A stretch of 64,000 nt of DNA from Microbacterium sp. Bi121 (GCF_918698005.1 NZ_CAKKLJ010000005.1:186001-250000); one strand, 5' to 3'. Positions 1 to 9,706 are shown, numbered from the stretch's first letter. A program made the numbers and translations. Notes: generated by a model not told the origin, from the letters alone.

Positions 1-431
1 CGCCGCCGTCCGGCACCGTGGAGGTCACTGTCCGCCTGCGGCCGGGCGAACAGCTTCCGTCTTCGGGACGCAGCGCCCCCGAGGGACAGGTGCCGACGAT
101 CCACCTGCCGACCGTCGCAGCCGGCCTCGACGGCGACGTCGTGACCAGCGCCTACGGCCGGCTCGTCGACGAGACCCCGTCACCGGAGACAGCACTCGGA
201 GGGTTCGAGTCGCCGACCGACGATCCGGGCCCGCACCTGTCCTACGCGATCCAGTGGATCCTGTTCGGCGTGATGGGTTTCATCTTCATCTTCTACATGA
301 TCCGCACCGAGGTGCAGAAGCATCGCGAAGAGGCGGAAGGCCGTCCCGCTGCGGCTCCGAAGGTGCGCCGGCGCGACCGGGACGCCGACGTCGAGGACGA
401 GCTCCTCGACGAGGTCGGCAGCGGGCGCTGA
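1..431 (+). CDS. SURF1-family protein, C-terminal part (5' end outside window)
   Basis: The reading frame is open from base 3 and stops at 429-431, so the gene starts before the window and only about 142 codons are visible. The visible part has a short extracytoplasmic stretch, then a hydrophobic segment (LSYAIQWILFGVMGFIFIFYM) at about residues 80-101, and a charged cytoplasmic tail rich in Arg, Asp and Glu. The LSYAxQW motif before the last membrane helix is typical of SURF1 proteins, which assist assembly of haem-copper cytochrome oxidase. The family normally has two membrane helices; the first must lie upstream. It converges on trmD with a 10-bp gap. Confidence 0.8.
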   Translation, partial: PPSGTVEVTVRLRPGEQLPSSGRSAPEGQVPTIHLPTVAAGLDGDVVTSAYGRLVDETPSPETALGGFESPTDDPGPHLSYAIQWILFGVMGFIFIFYMIRTEVQKHREEAEGRPAAAPKVRRRDRDADVEDELLDEVGSGR

Positions 432-441
432 GCCGCGGCGG

Positions 442-1134
442 TCAGTCGGAGAGCAGATCGGGTCGACGTGTCCGCGTGCGTTCGAGCTGCTGCTCACGCC
501 GCCAGGACGCGATGGCAGCATGGTTGCCGCTCAGGAGGACATCCGGCACCGCGCGCTCGCGCCACGCCGACGGCTTCGTGTACGACGGGTACTCGAGGAG
601 TCCGTCCTCGTGAGACTCCTCGACGAGACTCTCCGGGTTGCCGACGACACCGGGGATGAGTCGCCCGATGGCTTCGATCATCGCCATGGCGGCGACCTCT
701 CCCCCGTTGAGCACGTAGTCACCGAGGCTGACGAGGCGGACCTCGCCCAGGGTCGCGGCGTACTCGAACACGCGCTCGTCGATGCCCTCGTACCGACCGC
801 AGCCGATGATGATGTGCTCGCGTTCCGCGAGATCGCGGGCCGTCGCCTGTCGGAACACCTCGCCGGCGGGTGACGGGAAGATGATCGTCGGTCGCGCGGC
901 GCCGGACTCGCGCGTCAGCTCATCCAGGGCTTGAGCCCACGGCTCCGGCTTCATGACCATTCCGGCGCCGCCGCCGTACGGCGTGTCGTCGACGGTGCGG
1001 TGACGGTCGCTCGTCCAGTCGCGCAGGTCGTGCACGCGAAGGTCGAGGATGCCGGATTCGCGTGCCTTGCCGAGCAGAGAGAGCGCGAGACCGTCGAAGT
1101 ACGACGGGAAGATCGAGATGACGTCTACGCGCAT
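442..1134 (-). CDS. trmD: tRNA (guanine(37)-N1)-methyltransferase TrmD
   Basis: The 230-aa product matches the usual TrmD length. It methylates G37 of tRNAs with a G at position 36, using SAM bound in a trefoil-knot fold, and this prevents +1 frameshifting. Visible family motifs are the N-terminal [13 protein letters not shown], the [14 protein letters not shown] segment, the [11 protein letters not shown] segment and [16 protein letters not shown] in the knot. An upstream in-frame start at 1197 would add 21 residues that overlap rimM and do not resemble the family, so the ATG at 1134 is chosen. It is the last gene of the rpsP-khpA-rimM-trmD cluster. Confidence 0.95.
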   Translation of the reverse strand: MRVDVISIFPSYFDGLALSLLGKARESGILDLRVHDLRDWTSDRHRTVDDTPYGGGAGMVMKPEPWAQALDELTRESGAARPTIIFPSPAGEVFRQATARDLAEREHIIIGCGRYEGIDERVFEYAATLGEVRLVSLGDYVLNGGEVAAMAMIEAIGRLIPGVVGNPESLVEESHEDGLLEYPSYTKPSAWRERAVPDVLLSGNHAAIASWRREQQLERTRTRRPDLLSD

Positions 1135-1156
1135 GGGTCGATCGTACTCAGCGCCG

Positions 1157-1744
1157 TCAGTCGGCGTCTTCGGCCGCAGCGGCCGTGCCGTCGGCATCCG
1201 GGAGCTCTTCGAACAGCCCTGGAGGCGGCGTGACCGTGACGCGGCCGGCGGCGATGTCGACGGAGGGGACGATCGCCTCCACGAACGGGACCATGACCTC
1301 GCGCTCGCTCGCCTTGATGATCAGCAGGTCCTGCGCCGGCATGTGCTCGACGCGGACGACCTTGCCGATGACCGTGTCCTCACGGACGACGTCGAGGCCC
1401 ACCAGCTGGTGGTCGTACCACGCGTTGTCCTCGGGCTCATCGGCATCCTGGTCGATCCACAGGATGGCGCGCACGAGTCCTTCTGCACCCTCACGGTCGT
1501 CGACGCCGTCGATGAACACCACCGGGTTGCCGTTCATCACACGGTACTCGCGGACGGTGATCGACTTGCCGTGCCACGGAGATGCCTCCGGCACCTGCAA
1601 CGTGAACTCGGCCCCCGGGACGAAGCGTCGCTCCGGGTTGTCGGTGTACAGCTCCAGCTTGAGCGCGCCCTTGAGGCCGTGGGCCTTCACGAGGCGGCCG
1701 ACGCGCAGCTGGTTCTTGCCCTGGCTTCGGTCGTTGGCGACCAC
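1157..1744 (-). CDS. rimM: 16S rRNA processing protein RimM
   Basis: RimM binds ribosomal protein S19 and helps mature the 30S head domain. The N-terminal [19 protein letters not shown] is the diagnostic start of the RimM barrel domain, and a C-terminal PRC-barrel part follows ([21 protein letters not shown]). The GTG at 1744 begins one base after the khpA stop, which suggests translational coupling. An ATG at 1783 would add 13 low-complexity residues overlapping khpA and has no clear ribosome-binding site, so it is less likely but possible. The tail is acidic and Ala-rich. Confidence 0.9.
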   Translation of the reverse strand: MVANDRSQGKNQLRVGRLVKAHGLKGALKLELYTDNPERRFVPGAEFTLQVPEASPWHGKSITVREYRVMNGNPVVFIDGVDDREGAEGLVRAILWIDQDADEPEDNAWYDHQLVGLDVVREDTVIGKVVRVEHMPAQDLLIIKASEREVMVPFVEAIVPSVDIAAGRVTVTPPPGLFEELPDADGTAAAAEDAD

Positions 1745-1745
1745 G

Positions 1746-1976
1746 TCAGTCGTCCGCGACGTCGACGCGGACACGCTGCCCATCTGCCAGGGAGGAGATG
1801 AGCGTGCGCAGTGCCTTCGCGGTGCGGCCGCCGCGCCCGATCACGCGTCCTCGGTCCTCGGGGTGCACGCGCACCTCGAGGAGATCGCCTCGCGGCGAGG
1901 TGGAGGAGCTGATGCGGACATCGTCCGGGTGATCGACGATTCCCTTGACGATGTGTTCGAGCGCGGCGGCGAGCAC
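1746..1976 (-). CDS. khpA: KH-domain RNA-binding protein (KhpA/YlqC type)
   Basis: This 76-aa protein is a single KH domain. The GxxG loop is visible as IGRGGRTAKALRTLI, preceded by a strand rich in basic residues (DLLEVRVHPEDRGRV). Small KH proteins of this kind sit between rpsP and rimM in most Gram-positive bacteria and in some species partner with Jag/KhpB as an RNA chaperone affecting cell envelope growth. Only its RNA-binding nature follows from the sequence. It ends just before rimM and starts 6 bp after rpsP. Confidence 0.9.
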   Translation of the reverse strand: MLAAALEHIVKGIVDHPDDVRISSSTSPRGDLLEVRVHPEDRGRVIGRGGRTAKALRTLISSLADGQRVRVDVADD

Positions 1977-1981
1977 GGCGA

Positions 1982-2413
1982 TTACTCTGCGTCGGCGGCG
2001 GGAGCCTCAGCGGCCTCCGCGTCGGCGGCGGGAGCCTCCTCAGCAGGAGCCTCCTGCTTCTTCTCAGCCTTCGGCTTCACGACGGACTTCTTCGCCGAGT
2101 CGACCTCGAACGGAGCCTTGGGCTCAGCGACCTGAACGGTGGACTTCGCGTCCTTGTCGCCCTTGAACTTGCCCCAGTCACCCGTGAGCTTGAGGATGGC
2201 GGCGACCTGCTCGGTCGGCTGAGCGCCGACGGACAGCCAGTACTGCGCGCGCTCCGAGTCGACCTCGATGAACGAGGGCTGCTCGGTCGGGTGGTACTTG
2301 CCGATCTCTTCGATGACGCGGCCGTCGCGCTTGGTCTTCGAGTCGGCGACGACGATGCGGTAGTAAGGCGCGCGGATCTTGCCCAGGCGCTTGAGACGAA
2401 TCTTTACAGCCAC
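1982..2413 (-). CDS. rpsP: 30S ribosomal protein S16
   Basis: The first 85 or so residues are typical S16 ([25 protein letters not shown], then the GxYHPTEQP segment). The start is GTG at 2413 with AGGAGA a few bases upstream. The protein is 143 aa, longer than the roughly 80-90 aa of E. coli S16, because of a low-complexity Ala/Glu/Lys-rich C-terminal tail. Such tails are common in actinobacterial S16 and are likely disordered. It is the first gene of the cluster and should set its expression. Confidence 0.96.
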   Translation of the reverse strand: MAVKIRLKRLGKIRAPYYRIVVADSKTKRDGRVIEEIGKYHPTEQPSFIEVDSERAQYWLSVGAQPTEQVAAILKLTGDWGKFKGDKDAKSTVQVAEPKAPFEVDSAKKSVVKPKAEKKQEAPAEEAPAADAEAAEAPAADAE

Positions 2414-2536
2414 GATTCTCCTGAATGGTGTGGAAGGAACGAACTGATCGCCTGGAGAGTGGGGTGCACACCCGGCGGAAGCTCAAATGAGTGGACGCGG
2501 TCTGGATAGAGGGTCGAGAACGTCGTCCGACCTTCT

Positions 2537-2545
2537 ATTCTGCCA
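2537..2545 (-). promoter_or_regulatory. Candidate extended -10 promoter for the rpsP cluster
   Basis: On the minus strand this reads TGGCAGAAT, a -10-like hexamer (CAGAAT) preceded by a TG dinucleotide, about 125 bp before the rpsP start. No good -35 is seen at the right spacing (TTCGCG or TTTCGC at best). The gap 2414-2611 holds nothing else recognisable except the start region of the divergent gene at 2612. Confidence 0.35.
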
Positions 2546-2611
2546 GATCCCACGCCGCACGCGAAACCGTGCGACACGCATGTCGGGAGTTACGGGGCGG
2601 CGTGTCAGACT

Positions 2612-3763
2612 GTGCTCGTGAAGCAGGAGTTCGCAGATTCGCCGCGCTCGACAGTCGGTCTCGAGTGGGAGATCATGCTCGCCGATCCCGACTCGGGTGA
2701 TCTGGTCGGGCGCGCACCGGAGCTTCTCACCGCGCTCGAGGACGAGAGCGCACCCGAACGCCACACCGTCACCGGCGAGCTCCTCACCAACACGATCGAG
2801 GTGACCAGCGGCATCGGCGACTCCGTCGAGCACGCCATCGGCGACATCGCGGCCGCCATCGCGGCTGTCAGGGCACGCACCGACCCGGCCGGCGTCGAGC
2901 TGCTCTCTGCGGGGAGCCATCCCTTCGCGCAGTGGTTCGACCAGCGCGTCACCGACAAGAGCCGCTATCACAAGCTCATCGAGCGCACCCAGTGGTGGGG
3001 ACGCAACATGATGATCTGGGGCATCCACGTCCACATCGGCGTCGAGGATCGCGACAAGGTGATGCCGATCATCGGCGCGCTTTCGGCGTACCTGCCGCAT
3101 CTGCAGGCCCTCACATCGTCGAGTCCCTTCTGGGCGGGCGAGCGAACCGGCTACGCCTCCAACCGCGCACTCGTGTTCCAGCAGCTGCCGACCGCCGGAC
3201 TCCCCTGGCCGATGCGCGATTGGTCCGACTTCGAGCGATATCTCGACGACATGGTGCGAACCGGTGTGATGGCGGACGCCACCGAGGTGCGCTGGGACAT
3301 TCGGCCGGCCCCGCGCTGGGGCACGATCGAGGTCCGGGCGTGTGACGGCCTCTCCACCCTCACCGAGATGGCGGCGATCGCCGCGCTCGTCCAGGTTCTC
3401 GTCGAGCATCTCTCCCGCCGCCTGGATGCCGGTGAGACGCTGCCGACCATGCCGCCGTGGTTCCACCGGGAGAACAAGTGGCGCGCTGCGCGATACGGCT
3501 TGGAGGCGCGGGTCATCGTCCACGCGGACGGCACCCAGCGCCTGATCCGCGAGCACGTGTCCGAACTTCTGAGCGAGCTCTCGCCGGTGGCCGAGGAGCT
3601 GCACTGCGGTGCGGAGTTCGCCGGTGTGCGAGACATCCTCGATTCCGGCGCCAGCTACGAGCGTCAGCTTCGCGTGGCGGATGCCGCCGACGGCGACCTG
3701 CACGAGGTCGTCCACCATCTGATCCGCGAGTTCCGCTCCGGACCAGGCGTCCCTGTGGTCTGA
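2612..3763 (+). CDS. Carboxylate-amine ligase / glutamate-cysteine ligase-like (YbdK family, GCS2)
   Basis: The 383-aa protein has the GCS2 fold signature: an N-terminal TVGLEWEIMLAD with the metal-binding Glu pair, LLTNTIEVTSGIG, then WGIHVHIGVEDRD and the C-terminal PRWGTIEVRACDG. Family members carry out ATP-dependent ligation of a carboxylate to an amine; E. coli YbdK has weak gamma-glutamylcysteine ligase activity. The real substrate here is unknown, and mycothiol rather than glutathione is the expected thiol of this lineage. GTG starts at 2612 or 2618 are both possible. It is divergent from rpsP and converges on glpK with a 2-bp gap. Confidence 0.85.
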   Translation: MLVKQEFADSPRSTVGLEWEIMLADPDSGDLVGRAPELLTALEDESAPERHTVTGELLTNTIEVTSGIGDSVEHAIGDIAAAIAAVRARTDPAGVELLSAGSHPFAQWFDQRVTDKSRYHKLIERTQWWGRNMMIWGIHVHIGVEDRDKVMPIIGALSAYLPHLQALTSSSPFWAGERTGYASNRALVFQQLPTAGLPWPMRDWSDFERYLDDMVRTGVMADATEVRWDIRPAPRWGTIEVRACDGLSTLTEMAAIAALVQVLVEHLSRRLDAGETLPTMPPWFHRENKWRAARYGLEARVIVHADGTQRLIREHVSELLSELSPVAEELHCGAEFAGVRDILDSGASYERQLRVADAADGDLHEVVHHLIREFRSGPGVPVV

Positions 3764-3765
3764 GC

Positions 3766-5265
3766 TCAGTCCTCGTCGACCCAGTCGAATGTGCGCTTGA
3801 CCGCCTTGCGCCACCGCGCAAGCAGCCGCTCGCGCTTCTCGTCGTCGATGCCGGCCTCCCAGCGCTCGTCCTCCCGCCACATGGCTCTGAGCTCATCACG
3901 GTCAGCCCAGACGCCGACCGCGAGCCCGGCGGCGTAGGCGGCACCGAGCGCCGTCGTCTCGATGACGGCGGGCCGGACGACCGGCACGCCGAGCACATCG
4001 GCCTGGAACTGCATGAGAGTGTCGTTGCCGACCATGCCCCCGTCGACACGGAGCTCTTCGAGCTTCACCTGGGTGTCGGCGGTCACGGCATCCAGCACCT
4101 CCCTGGTCTGGAAGGCGACCGCCTCGAGCGCCGCACGGGCGATATGCCCCTTGTTCGCGAACCGGGTGAGCCCGAGGATCGCGCCGCGCGCATCCGGCCG
4201 CCAGTAGGGGGCGAACAGGCCGGAGAAGGCGGGAACGATGTAGACGCCCCCGTTGTCCTCGACGCTCAGCGCCAGGGACTCGACGTCGGGCGCCTGATCG
4301 AACAGGCCCAGGTTGTCACGCAGCCACTGCACCAGGGATCCGGTCACAGCGATCGATCCCTCCAGCGCGTAGCGGGGTGCTTCATCGCCGAGCTGATAGG
4401 CGACCGTGGTGATGAGGCCGTTCTCGCTCTCGACGATCTCCTCTCCCGTGTTCACGATGAGGAAGTTCCCCGTCCCGTAGGTGTTCTTCGACTCTCCGCG
4501 CTCGAACGCGGCTTGGCCGAAGGTCGCGGCCTGCTGGTCTCCGAGGATCGCCGCGATCGGAGTGCCGTCGAGAGCGGTACCCTTGGCCTCCCCGTAGAGC
4601 TCCGACGATGAGCGGATGCTGGGCAGCATGGCCCTCGGCACGCCGAACGCGCTGAGCAGACCGTCGTCCCAGTCCAACGTGCGCAGGTCCATCAGGAGGG
4701 TTCGGCTGGCGTTGGTGACGTCGGTGACGTGGACGCCGCCGTCCGGACCGCCGGTCAGATTCCACAGCACCCAGGTGTCAGGCGTGCCGAACAGCAGGTC
4801 GCCGGTCTCCGCGCGCTCTCTGGCGCCGTCGACGTTCTCGAGAATCCACGCGATCTTGGACGCGGAGAAGTATGTCGCGAGCGGCAGTCCGGTGATGTCC
4901 GCGAAACGACGGATGCCGCCGTCCGCCGCGAGCTCGTCGATGAGCGGCTGCGTGCGGGTGTCCTGCCAGACGATCGCGTTGCAGATCGGCTCCCCTGTGC
5001 TGCGGTCCCAGACGATCGCCGTCTCACGCTGATTCGTGATCCCGATTCCGGCGACCTCCGACGCGTCGATGCCTGCGGCCTCGAGCGCCTCGCCGATCAC
5101 GGCACTGGTGTTGGTCCAGATCTCGGCGGCGTCATGTTCGACCCATCCGGCGCGCGGGAAGATCTGCTCGTGCTCGCGCTGACCTGTTGCGACGATGGTG
5201 CCGTTGTCGTCGAAGACGATGGCCCGACTGCTGGTGGTGCCCTGATCGATGGCGACGATGTGCAT
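3766..5265 (-). CDS. glpK: Glycerol kinase
   Basis: GlpK phosphorylates glycerol to sn-glycerol-3-phosphate with ATP. The 499-aa length is normal. FGGY-kinase motifs are clear: [13 protein letters not shown] near the N-terminus, [17 protein letters not shown], the [10 protein letters not shown] segment, and the C-terminal glycerol-kinase-type region with [24 protein letters not shown]. The start has an upstream GGAGAG. No glpF facilitator is adjacent. A 14-bp palindrome lies 83-96 bp upstream, identical to one in the regulator-glpD gap, so the kinase is probably controlled by the adjacent SorC-type regulator. Confidence 0.97.
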   Translation of the reverse strand: MHIVAIDQGTTSSRAIVFDDNGTIVATGQREHEQIFPRAGWVEHDAAEIWTNTSAVIGEALEAAGIDASEVAGIGITNQRETAIVWDRSTGEPICNAIVWQDTRTQPLIDELAADGGIRRFADITGLPLATYFSASKIAWILENVDGARERAETGDLLFGTPDTWVLWNLTGGPDGGVHVTDVTNASRTLLMDLRTLDWDDGLLSAFGVPRAMLPSIRSSSELYGEAKGTALDGTPIAAILGDQQAATFGQAAFERGESKNTYGTGNFLIVNTGEEIVESENGLITTVAYQLGDEAPRYALEGSIAVTGSLVQWLRDNLGLFDQAPDVESLALSVEDNGGVYIVPAFSGLFAPYWRPDARGAILGLTRFANKGHIARAALEAVAFQTREVLDAVTADTQVKLEELRVDGGMVGNDTLMQFQADVLGVPVVRPAVIETTALGAAYAAGLAVGVWADRDELRAMWREDERWEAGIDDEKRERLLARWRKAVKRTFDWVDED

Positions 5266-5347
5266 AGGTTGTTCTCTCCAGCCGGTGACGGCGTTGTCTG
5301 GTCTGATCCACAGCCTAGGGCGGCCGGCGTCTCACGCCCCGCGTGCG

Positions 5348-5361
5348 TGCACGAACGTGCA
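5348..5361. promoter_or_regulatory. Palindromic operator upstream of glpK
   Basis: TGCACGAACGTGCA is a perfect inverted repeat with 6-bp arms and a 2-bp centre. The same 14 bp recur, in the opposite orientation, at 6347-6360 before the regulator and glpD. Two identical palindromes in front of the glycerol genes, and a SorC-family regulator between them, mark this as that regulator's likely binding site. Confidence 0.75.
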
Positions 5362-5369
5362 GCTCGAGC

Positions 5370-6335
5370 TCACGTTCCGACGAGCTGGTCCGCGAGATGC
5401 TCGTCGAGGATCAGGTCGGTGATGAGCCGCGCTGCGATCGCGCCACGAAGGCTCGCGAGCTTCTGGGTTCCCGAGACGACGCAGATCCGCCGGGCGGCAC
5501 GAGCGAGCACCGAGAAGCCGGGCCCCGTGGCCCGGCGGTTCAGTTCGATGTCCTTCCAGCTCCCGTCCTCACGGTAGAAGACCGTCGCGACGTCCCCGAC
5601 GATCCTCCCGTCGCGGATGCTCCGATAGTCGGAGCGGTCGAGATAACCGCCGATGTAGACGCGACTCGGCACCTCAGCGAACGGTGAGCCGAGACCGAAT
5701 ATCACGACGTCGGCGCGTGATTGCAGGTCCAGGACGCGCCGGGTGCTGCGCTCGCGCCACATGGCCTCCTTCGTCATCGGATCGTCGAAGAACGCGGGCA
5801 CGGGGAACTGCTGGACTGCGGCCCCGAACGCCTGGCCGAAGCGGTGCAGGATCTCGCTGGCATAGTCGACACCGCTCGTGAACGTGTTGCCTGCCCCGTT
5901 GAGCTGCACCACGGTCGAGTTGTGCGTCTCCTTCTTCGGCAGGTGCCTGCTGATGGCATCCAGGGTCGATCCCCAGGCGATGCCTACCGTCATGTTCGAG
6001 TCGATGTGCAGTGGAAGCTGTCGTGCGGCGCTGAGCGCCACCCGCTCGAATCTCTCCACGTCCGAGAGCGTCCGCGGCGCGGGGACGACATGAGCGGCGA
6101 TCCCGAAACGGGCTCGGATCGCCTCCTCGAGCCGGAGCTCCTGGCCCTGCGGCGGATGGATGCGCACCTCGACGAGACCGGTCTCCCGCGCATGGCTGAG
6201 AAGACGAGACACCGACGACCTCGAGGTTCCGAGTTCGGTCGCGATGGCATCCATCGTCATGTCCTGGAGGTAGTAGAGCTGGGCCGCCCGAAGGGCGGAT
6301 GCCACCTTCGGGTCATCCGGTGATCGATCGGGCAT
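5370..6335 (-). CDS. SorC/DeoR-type sugar-binding transcriptional regulator of glycerol genes
   Basis: The 321-aa protein has an N-terminal helix-turn-helix (LYYLQDMTMDAIATELGTSRSSVSRLLSHARETGLVEVRI, residues about 18-57), followed by a SorC-type sugar-phosphate-binding domain with GIAWGSTLDAI and VIFGLGSP segments. Such regulators usually respond to phosphorylated sugars; glycerol-3-phosphate is a reasonable guess for the effector. The ATG at 6335 has AGGAGA 5 bp upstream; longer in-frame starts reach back into glpD and are rejected. The gene lies between glpK and divergent glpD, and the operator at 6347-6360 implies autoregulation. Confidence 0.88.
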   Translation of the reverse strand: MPDRSPDDPKVASALRAAQLYYLQDMTMDAIATELGTSRSSVSRLLSHARETGLVEVRIHPPQGQELRLEEAIRARFGIAAHVVPAPRTLSDVERFERVALSAARQLPLHIDSNMTVGIAWGSTLDAISRHLPKKETHNSTVVQLNGAGNTFTSGVDYASEILHRFGQAFGAAVQQFPVPAFFDDPMTKEAMWRERSTRRVLDLQSRADVVIFGLGSPFAEVPSRVYIGGYLDRSDYRSIRDGRIVGDVATVFYREDGSWKDIELNRRATGPGFSVLARAARRICVVSGTQKLASLRGAIAARLITDLILDEHLADQLVGT

Positions 6336-6346
6336 CGCGTTCTCCT

Positions 6347-6360
6347 TGCACGTTCGTGCA
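6347..6360. promoter_or_regulatory. Palindromic operator between the SorC regulator and glpD
   Basis: TGCACGTTCGTGCA is the reverse complement of the copy at 5348-5361. It lies 11 bp before the regulator start and about 64 bp before the glpD start. One site could therefore control both divergent promoters. Confidence 0.75.
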
Positions 6361-6423
6361 GCCCGCTTGCGCAGGTGTGCTGACCGGCTCAGGATATACG
6401 GTGAGGCACCAACGAGGAGAGAT

Positions 6424-8142
6424 ATGAGCGCGGTCAGCATCCCGAACGAGCGAGCGAGCGTCACGGCAGTGCGCGAGAGCGGACGCACGAGCGTCATCGT
6501 GATCGGTGCGGGCATCAACGGCATCTCGACCTTCCGCGACCTCGCGATGCAGGGCGTCGATGTTCTGCTCGTCGAGCGCGCAGATTTCGCCTCCGGTGCG
6601 ACGGCGGCTTCGAGCCACATGATCCACGGCGGCATCCGATACCTCGAGAACGGCGAGTTCCGCCTCGTCAAGGAGTCCGTTCAGGAACGCAACGGCCTGC
6701 TCAAGATCGCACCGCATTACGTCAAGCCCCTGCAGACGACGATTCCGATCTACTCGACGTTCTCCGGCATCTTCACCGCCCCCCTGCGTTTCCTGACGCA
6801 CAAGCAGGGCAAGCCGCAGGAGCGCGGGGCATTCCTGATCAAGATCGGCCTGACGCTCTACGACACGTTCTCCCGCGACGGCGGCAACGTGCCGCGGCAC
6901 CGTTTCGTGGGTCGCAAGAAGTCACTCGAGCAGCTGCCGCAGCTCGACCCGGCCATCAAGTACACCGCCACGTACTACGACGCATCGATCCACGACCCGG
7001 AACGCCTCGCGCTCGACGTTCTTCGCGACGGCCAGGCCGCGCACGCGGGCGCCAGGGCGCTGAACTACGTCGAAGCCGCGGGGCTCGTTCCCGAAGGACT
7101 CCTCCTGCGCGATCTCGAGACCGGCAGCGAGTTCCCCGTGCAGGCCGACGTCATCGTCAACGCCTCCGGACCATGGACCGATCTGACCAACGAGACGCTC
7201 GGCACCGATACGGCTTTCATGGGCGGCACCAAGGGCTCGCACATCGTTCTCGACCACCCCGAGCTGCTGGACGCCACGGGCGGCCGCGAGATCTTCTTCG
7301 AGCACTCCGACGGCCGCATCGTGCTGATCTATCCGCTCAAGGGCCGCGTGCTCGTCGGCACCACGGACCTGGAAGCCGATCCTCGTGAGCCCGCGCTGTG
7401 CACGGAGGAGGAGGTCGACTACTTCTTCGACCTCATCGGGCACGTGTTCCCGACGATCGCTGTCGACCGTTCGCAGATCGTCTACCGCTACTCCGGCATC
7501 CGTCCGCTCCCTCACCACGACGACACCGCGCCCGGATTCGTGTCACGCGACTATCGGATCGAGCGCCGCAAGGACGCTGGGCTCCCGACCGTGTTCAGCC
7601 TCGTCGGAGGCAAGTGGACCACATTCCGCGCGCTCGGTGAGAATCTCGCCGACCACGTGCTCGAGGAGCTGGGCCGCCGGCGAAGCGTCGGCACCGCCGG
7701 CGTCCGGATCGGCGGCGGCAACGGCTACCCCAAGACGCCGCGACGCAAGCTCGAGTGGCTGCGCGAGAACGTCGGCGATGACGAGCGCGGTCGCGTGCTG
7801 TTCACCCGGTACGGGACCAGGGCAGCGGAGGTCGCGTCGTACATCGCGGATGGCGAGGACGCACCGCTCGTGGGCGTCGCACTGTCGACACGCGAGCTCG
7901 CGTGGATGGTCGAGCACGAGATGGTGCGGCATGTCGCGGACGTGATCTTCCGGCGCACGAGTCTCGCGTTCACGGGTGATGCCGACGCCGGTGTGGTGCG
8001 TACGATCGCGGCCGTGCTCGCGCCTCTCATGGACTGGGACTCGGTGCGAGTGGATGCCGAGATCGACGACGCCCTCACCCAGCTGCGCGAGGCGCACGGC
8101 GTCGGCATCGCCGCGGAGGCCGCAGCAGACGTGAGCTCCTGA
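6424..8142 (+). CDS. glpD: Aerobic glycerol-3-phosphate dehydrogenase (FAD-dependent)
   Basis: GlpD oxidises glycerol-3-phosphate to dihydroxyacetone phosphate at the inner membrane and passes electrons to quinone. The 572-aa product has an FAD-binding Rossmann motif near the N-terminus (VIVIGAGINGISTFRDLAMQ), then GATAASSHMIHGGIRYLE and the GTTDLEADP and YSGIRPL segments of the family. The ATG at 6424 has GAGGAGA upstream; an earlier in-frame ATG at 6346 would start inside the operator and is rejected. With glpK it makes a complete route from glycerol to the trioses. Confidence 0.95.
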   Translation: MSAVSIPNERASVTAVRESGRTSVIVIGAGINGISTFRDLAMQGVDVLLVERADFASGATAASSHMIHGGIRYLENGEFRLVKESVQERNGLLKIAPHYVKPLQTTIPIYSTFSGIFTAPLRFLTHKQGKPQERGAFLIKIGLTLYDTFSRDGGNVPRHRFVGRKKSLEQLPQLDPAIKYTATYYDASIHDPERLALDVLRDGQAAHAGARALNYVEAAGLVPEGLLLRDLETGSEFPVQADVIVNASGPWTDLTNETLGTDTAFMGGTKGSHIVLDHPELLDATGGREIFFEHSDGRIVLIYPLKGRVLVGTTDLEADPREPALCTEEEVDYFFDLIGHVFPTIAVDRSQIVYRYSGIRPLPHHDDTAPGFVSRDYRIERRKDAGLPTVFSLVGGKWTTFRALGENLADHVLEELGRRRSVGTAGVRIGGGNGYPKTPRRKLEWLRENVGDDERGRVLFTRYGTRAAEVASYIADGEDAPLVGVALSTRELAWMVEHEMVRHVADVIFRRTSLAFTGDADAGVVRTIAAVLAPLMDWDSVRVDAEIDDALTQLREAHGVGIAAEAAADVSS

Positions 8143-8143
8143 C

Positions 8144-9694
8144 TCAGCCCTTGCCGAAGAGCTTCTGGATCTCGGCGAGATCGGCCTCGCTGGGGGCCTT
8201 CTGACCGCCGAGGCCGAAGCCGGAGCCCGTCGAAGGGCCGGTCGGGACTCCAGCGTTCTCCGCTGCGCGCTTCGCCGGGTTGCCCGAGCGCGAGCCGCCG
8301 GACGACTTCCCCTTCTTGCCGCGCTTTGTTGAGGCGCCAGGGCGTCCCATGCCGGGTACCGGGCCCATGCCCGGGATGTTCGGGGTTCCACCGCGCGCGA
8401 CGGTCTTCATCATCTTGGCTGCCTGGTCGAAGCGCTGCACAAGCTGGTTGACGTCGGTGACCGTCATGCCGGAGCCCTTGGCGATGCGCAGGCGACGCGA
8501 GCCGTTGAGCACCTTGGGGTTGCGCCGCTCCCCCGGCGTCATCGAGCGGATGATCGCCTCTGTGCGGTCGATCTCGCGCTCGTCGAAGTCATCGAGCTGC
8601 TGCTTCATCTGGCCCATGCCCGGCAGCATCCCGAGCATCTTCTTCATCGATCCCATCTTCTTCATCTGCTGAAGCTGGTCGAGGAAGTCCTCGAGGGTGA
8701 AGGCCTCGTTCGCGAGCTTTTCGGCGACCTTCTGCGCTTCCTCCTCGTCGAACGCCTGCTGGGCCTGCTCGATGAGCGTGAGGATGTCGCCGAGGTCGAG
8801 GATGCGGCTCGCCATGCGGTCGGGGTGGAACGGCTCGAGGTCGTCCAGCCCCTCGCCGGTCGAGGCGAAGATGATCGGACGCCCGGTGACGGACGCCACG
8901 GAAAGCGCCGCACCACCACGGGCGTCGCCGTCGAGCTTGGACAGCACGACGCCGGTGAAGTCGACGCCCTCCTGGAAGGCCTTGGCCGTGTTCACGGCAT
9001 CCTGACCGATCATCGCGTCGATGACGAACAGGACCTCGTCGGGGTCGACGGCCTTGCGGATGTCGGATGCCTGCTTCATCAGCTCGGCGTCGACGCCCAG
9101 GCGTCCTGCGGTGTCGATGATGACGACGTCGTGCTGCTGACGACGAGCGTGCTCGACGCCGTCGCGTGACACCTTGACGGGGTCGCCGACGCCGTTGCCG
9201 GGTTCGGGTGCGTAGACCGTGGCGCCGGCCTGCTGCGCGACGACCTGCAGCTGGTTCACCGCGTTGGGACGCTGGAGGTCGGCCGCGACGAGGAGCGGCG
9301 TGTGACCGTCCTTCTCGAGCTGCTTTGCGAGCTTGCCTGCGAACGTCGTCTTTCCCGACCCCTGCAGGCCCGCGAGCATGATCACCGTCGGCGGGGTCTT
9401 GGCGAACTCCAGCCGACGCTGCTCGCCGCCGAGAATGCCGACGAGCTCCTCGTTGACGATCTGCACGACCTGCTGCGCCGGGTTCAGCGCCTTGCTGACC
9501 TCGTCACCGAGCGCGCGCTCGCGCACCTTCGCGGTGAAGTCCTTCACGACGGCGAGGGCGACGTCGGCGTCGAGCAGCGCGCGACGGATCTCGCGGACGG
9601 TGCCGTCGACGTCGGCGGCGGTGAGCTTTCCCTTCGTGCGCAGGTTGCGGAAGGTTTCGGTCAGCCGATCGGAGAGCGTGCCAAATGTAGCCAT
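8144..9694 (-). CDS. ffh: Signal recognition particle protein Ffh
   Basis: Ffh binds signal peptides and 4.5S RNA and delivers ribosomes to the FtsY receptor. The 516-aa protein shows the N domain, the GTPase P-loop (GLQGSGKTTFAGKLA, about residue 109), the DTAGRLGVD motif, TKLDGD-type specificity loop (SKLDGDARGGAALS) and a Met-rich M domain (QMKKMGSMKKMLGMLPGMGQMKQQ). A Gly/Ser/Lys-rich linker and short conserved end follow. The partner ftsY is in this window at 17048-17923, same strand. Confidence 0.97.
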   Translation of the reverse strand: MATFGTLSDRLTETFRNLRTKGKLTAADVDGTVREIRRALLDADVALAVVKDFTAKVRERALGDEVSKALNPAQQVVQIVNEELVGILGGEQRRLEFAKTPPTVIMLAGLQGSGKTTFAGKLAKQLEKDGHTPLLVAADLQRPNAVNQLQVVAQQAGATVYAPEPGNGVGDPVKVSRDGVEHARRQQHDVVIIDTAGRLGVDAELMKQASDIRKAVDPDEVLFVIDAMIGQDAVNTAKAFQEGVDFTGVVLSKLDGDARGGAALSVASVTGRPIIFASTGEGLDDLEPFHPDRMASRILDLGDILTLIEQAQQAFDEEEAQKVAEKLANEAFTLEDFLDQLQQMKKMGSMKKMLGMLPGMGQMKQQLDDFDEREIDRTEAIIRSMTPGERRNPKVLNGSRRLRIAKGSGMTVTDVNQLVQRFDQAAKMMKTVARGGTPNIPGMGPVPGMGRPGASTKRGKKGKSSGGSRSGNPAKRAAENAGVPTGPSTGSGFGLGGQKAPSEADLAEIQKLFGKG

Positions 9695-9706
9695 GGTGCT
9701 CCGATT

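Noticed and set aside
2483..3880. 465-aa minus-strand frame
   Set aside because: Antisense to the YbdK-type gene and rich in Arg/His/Gly, as expected for a shadow frame.
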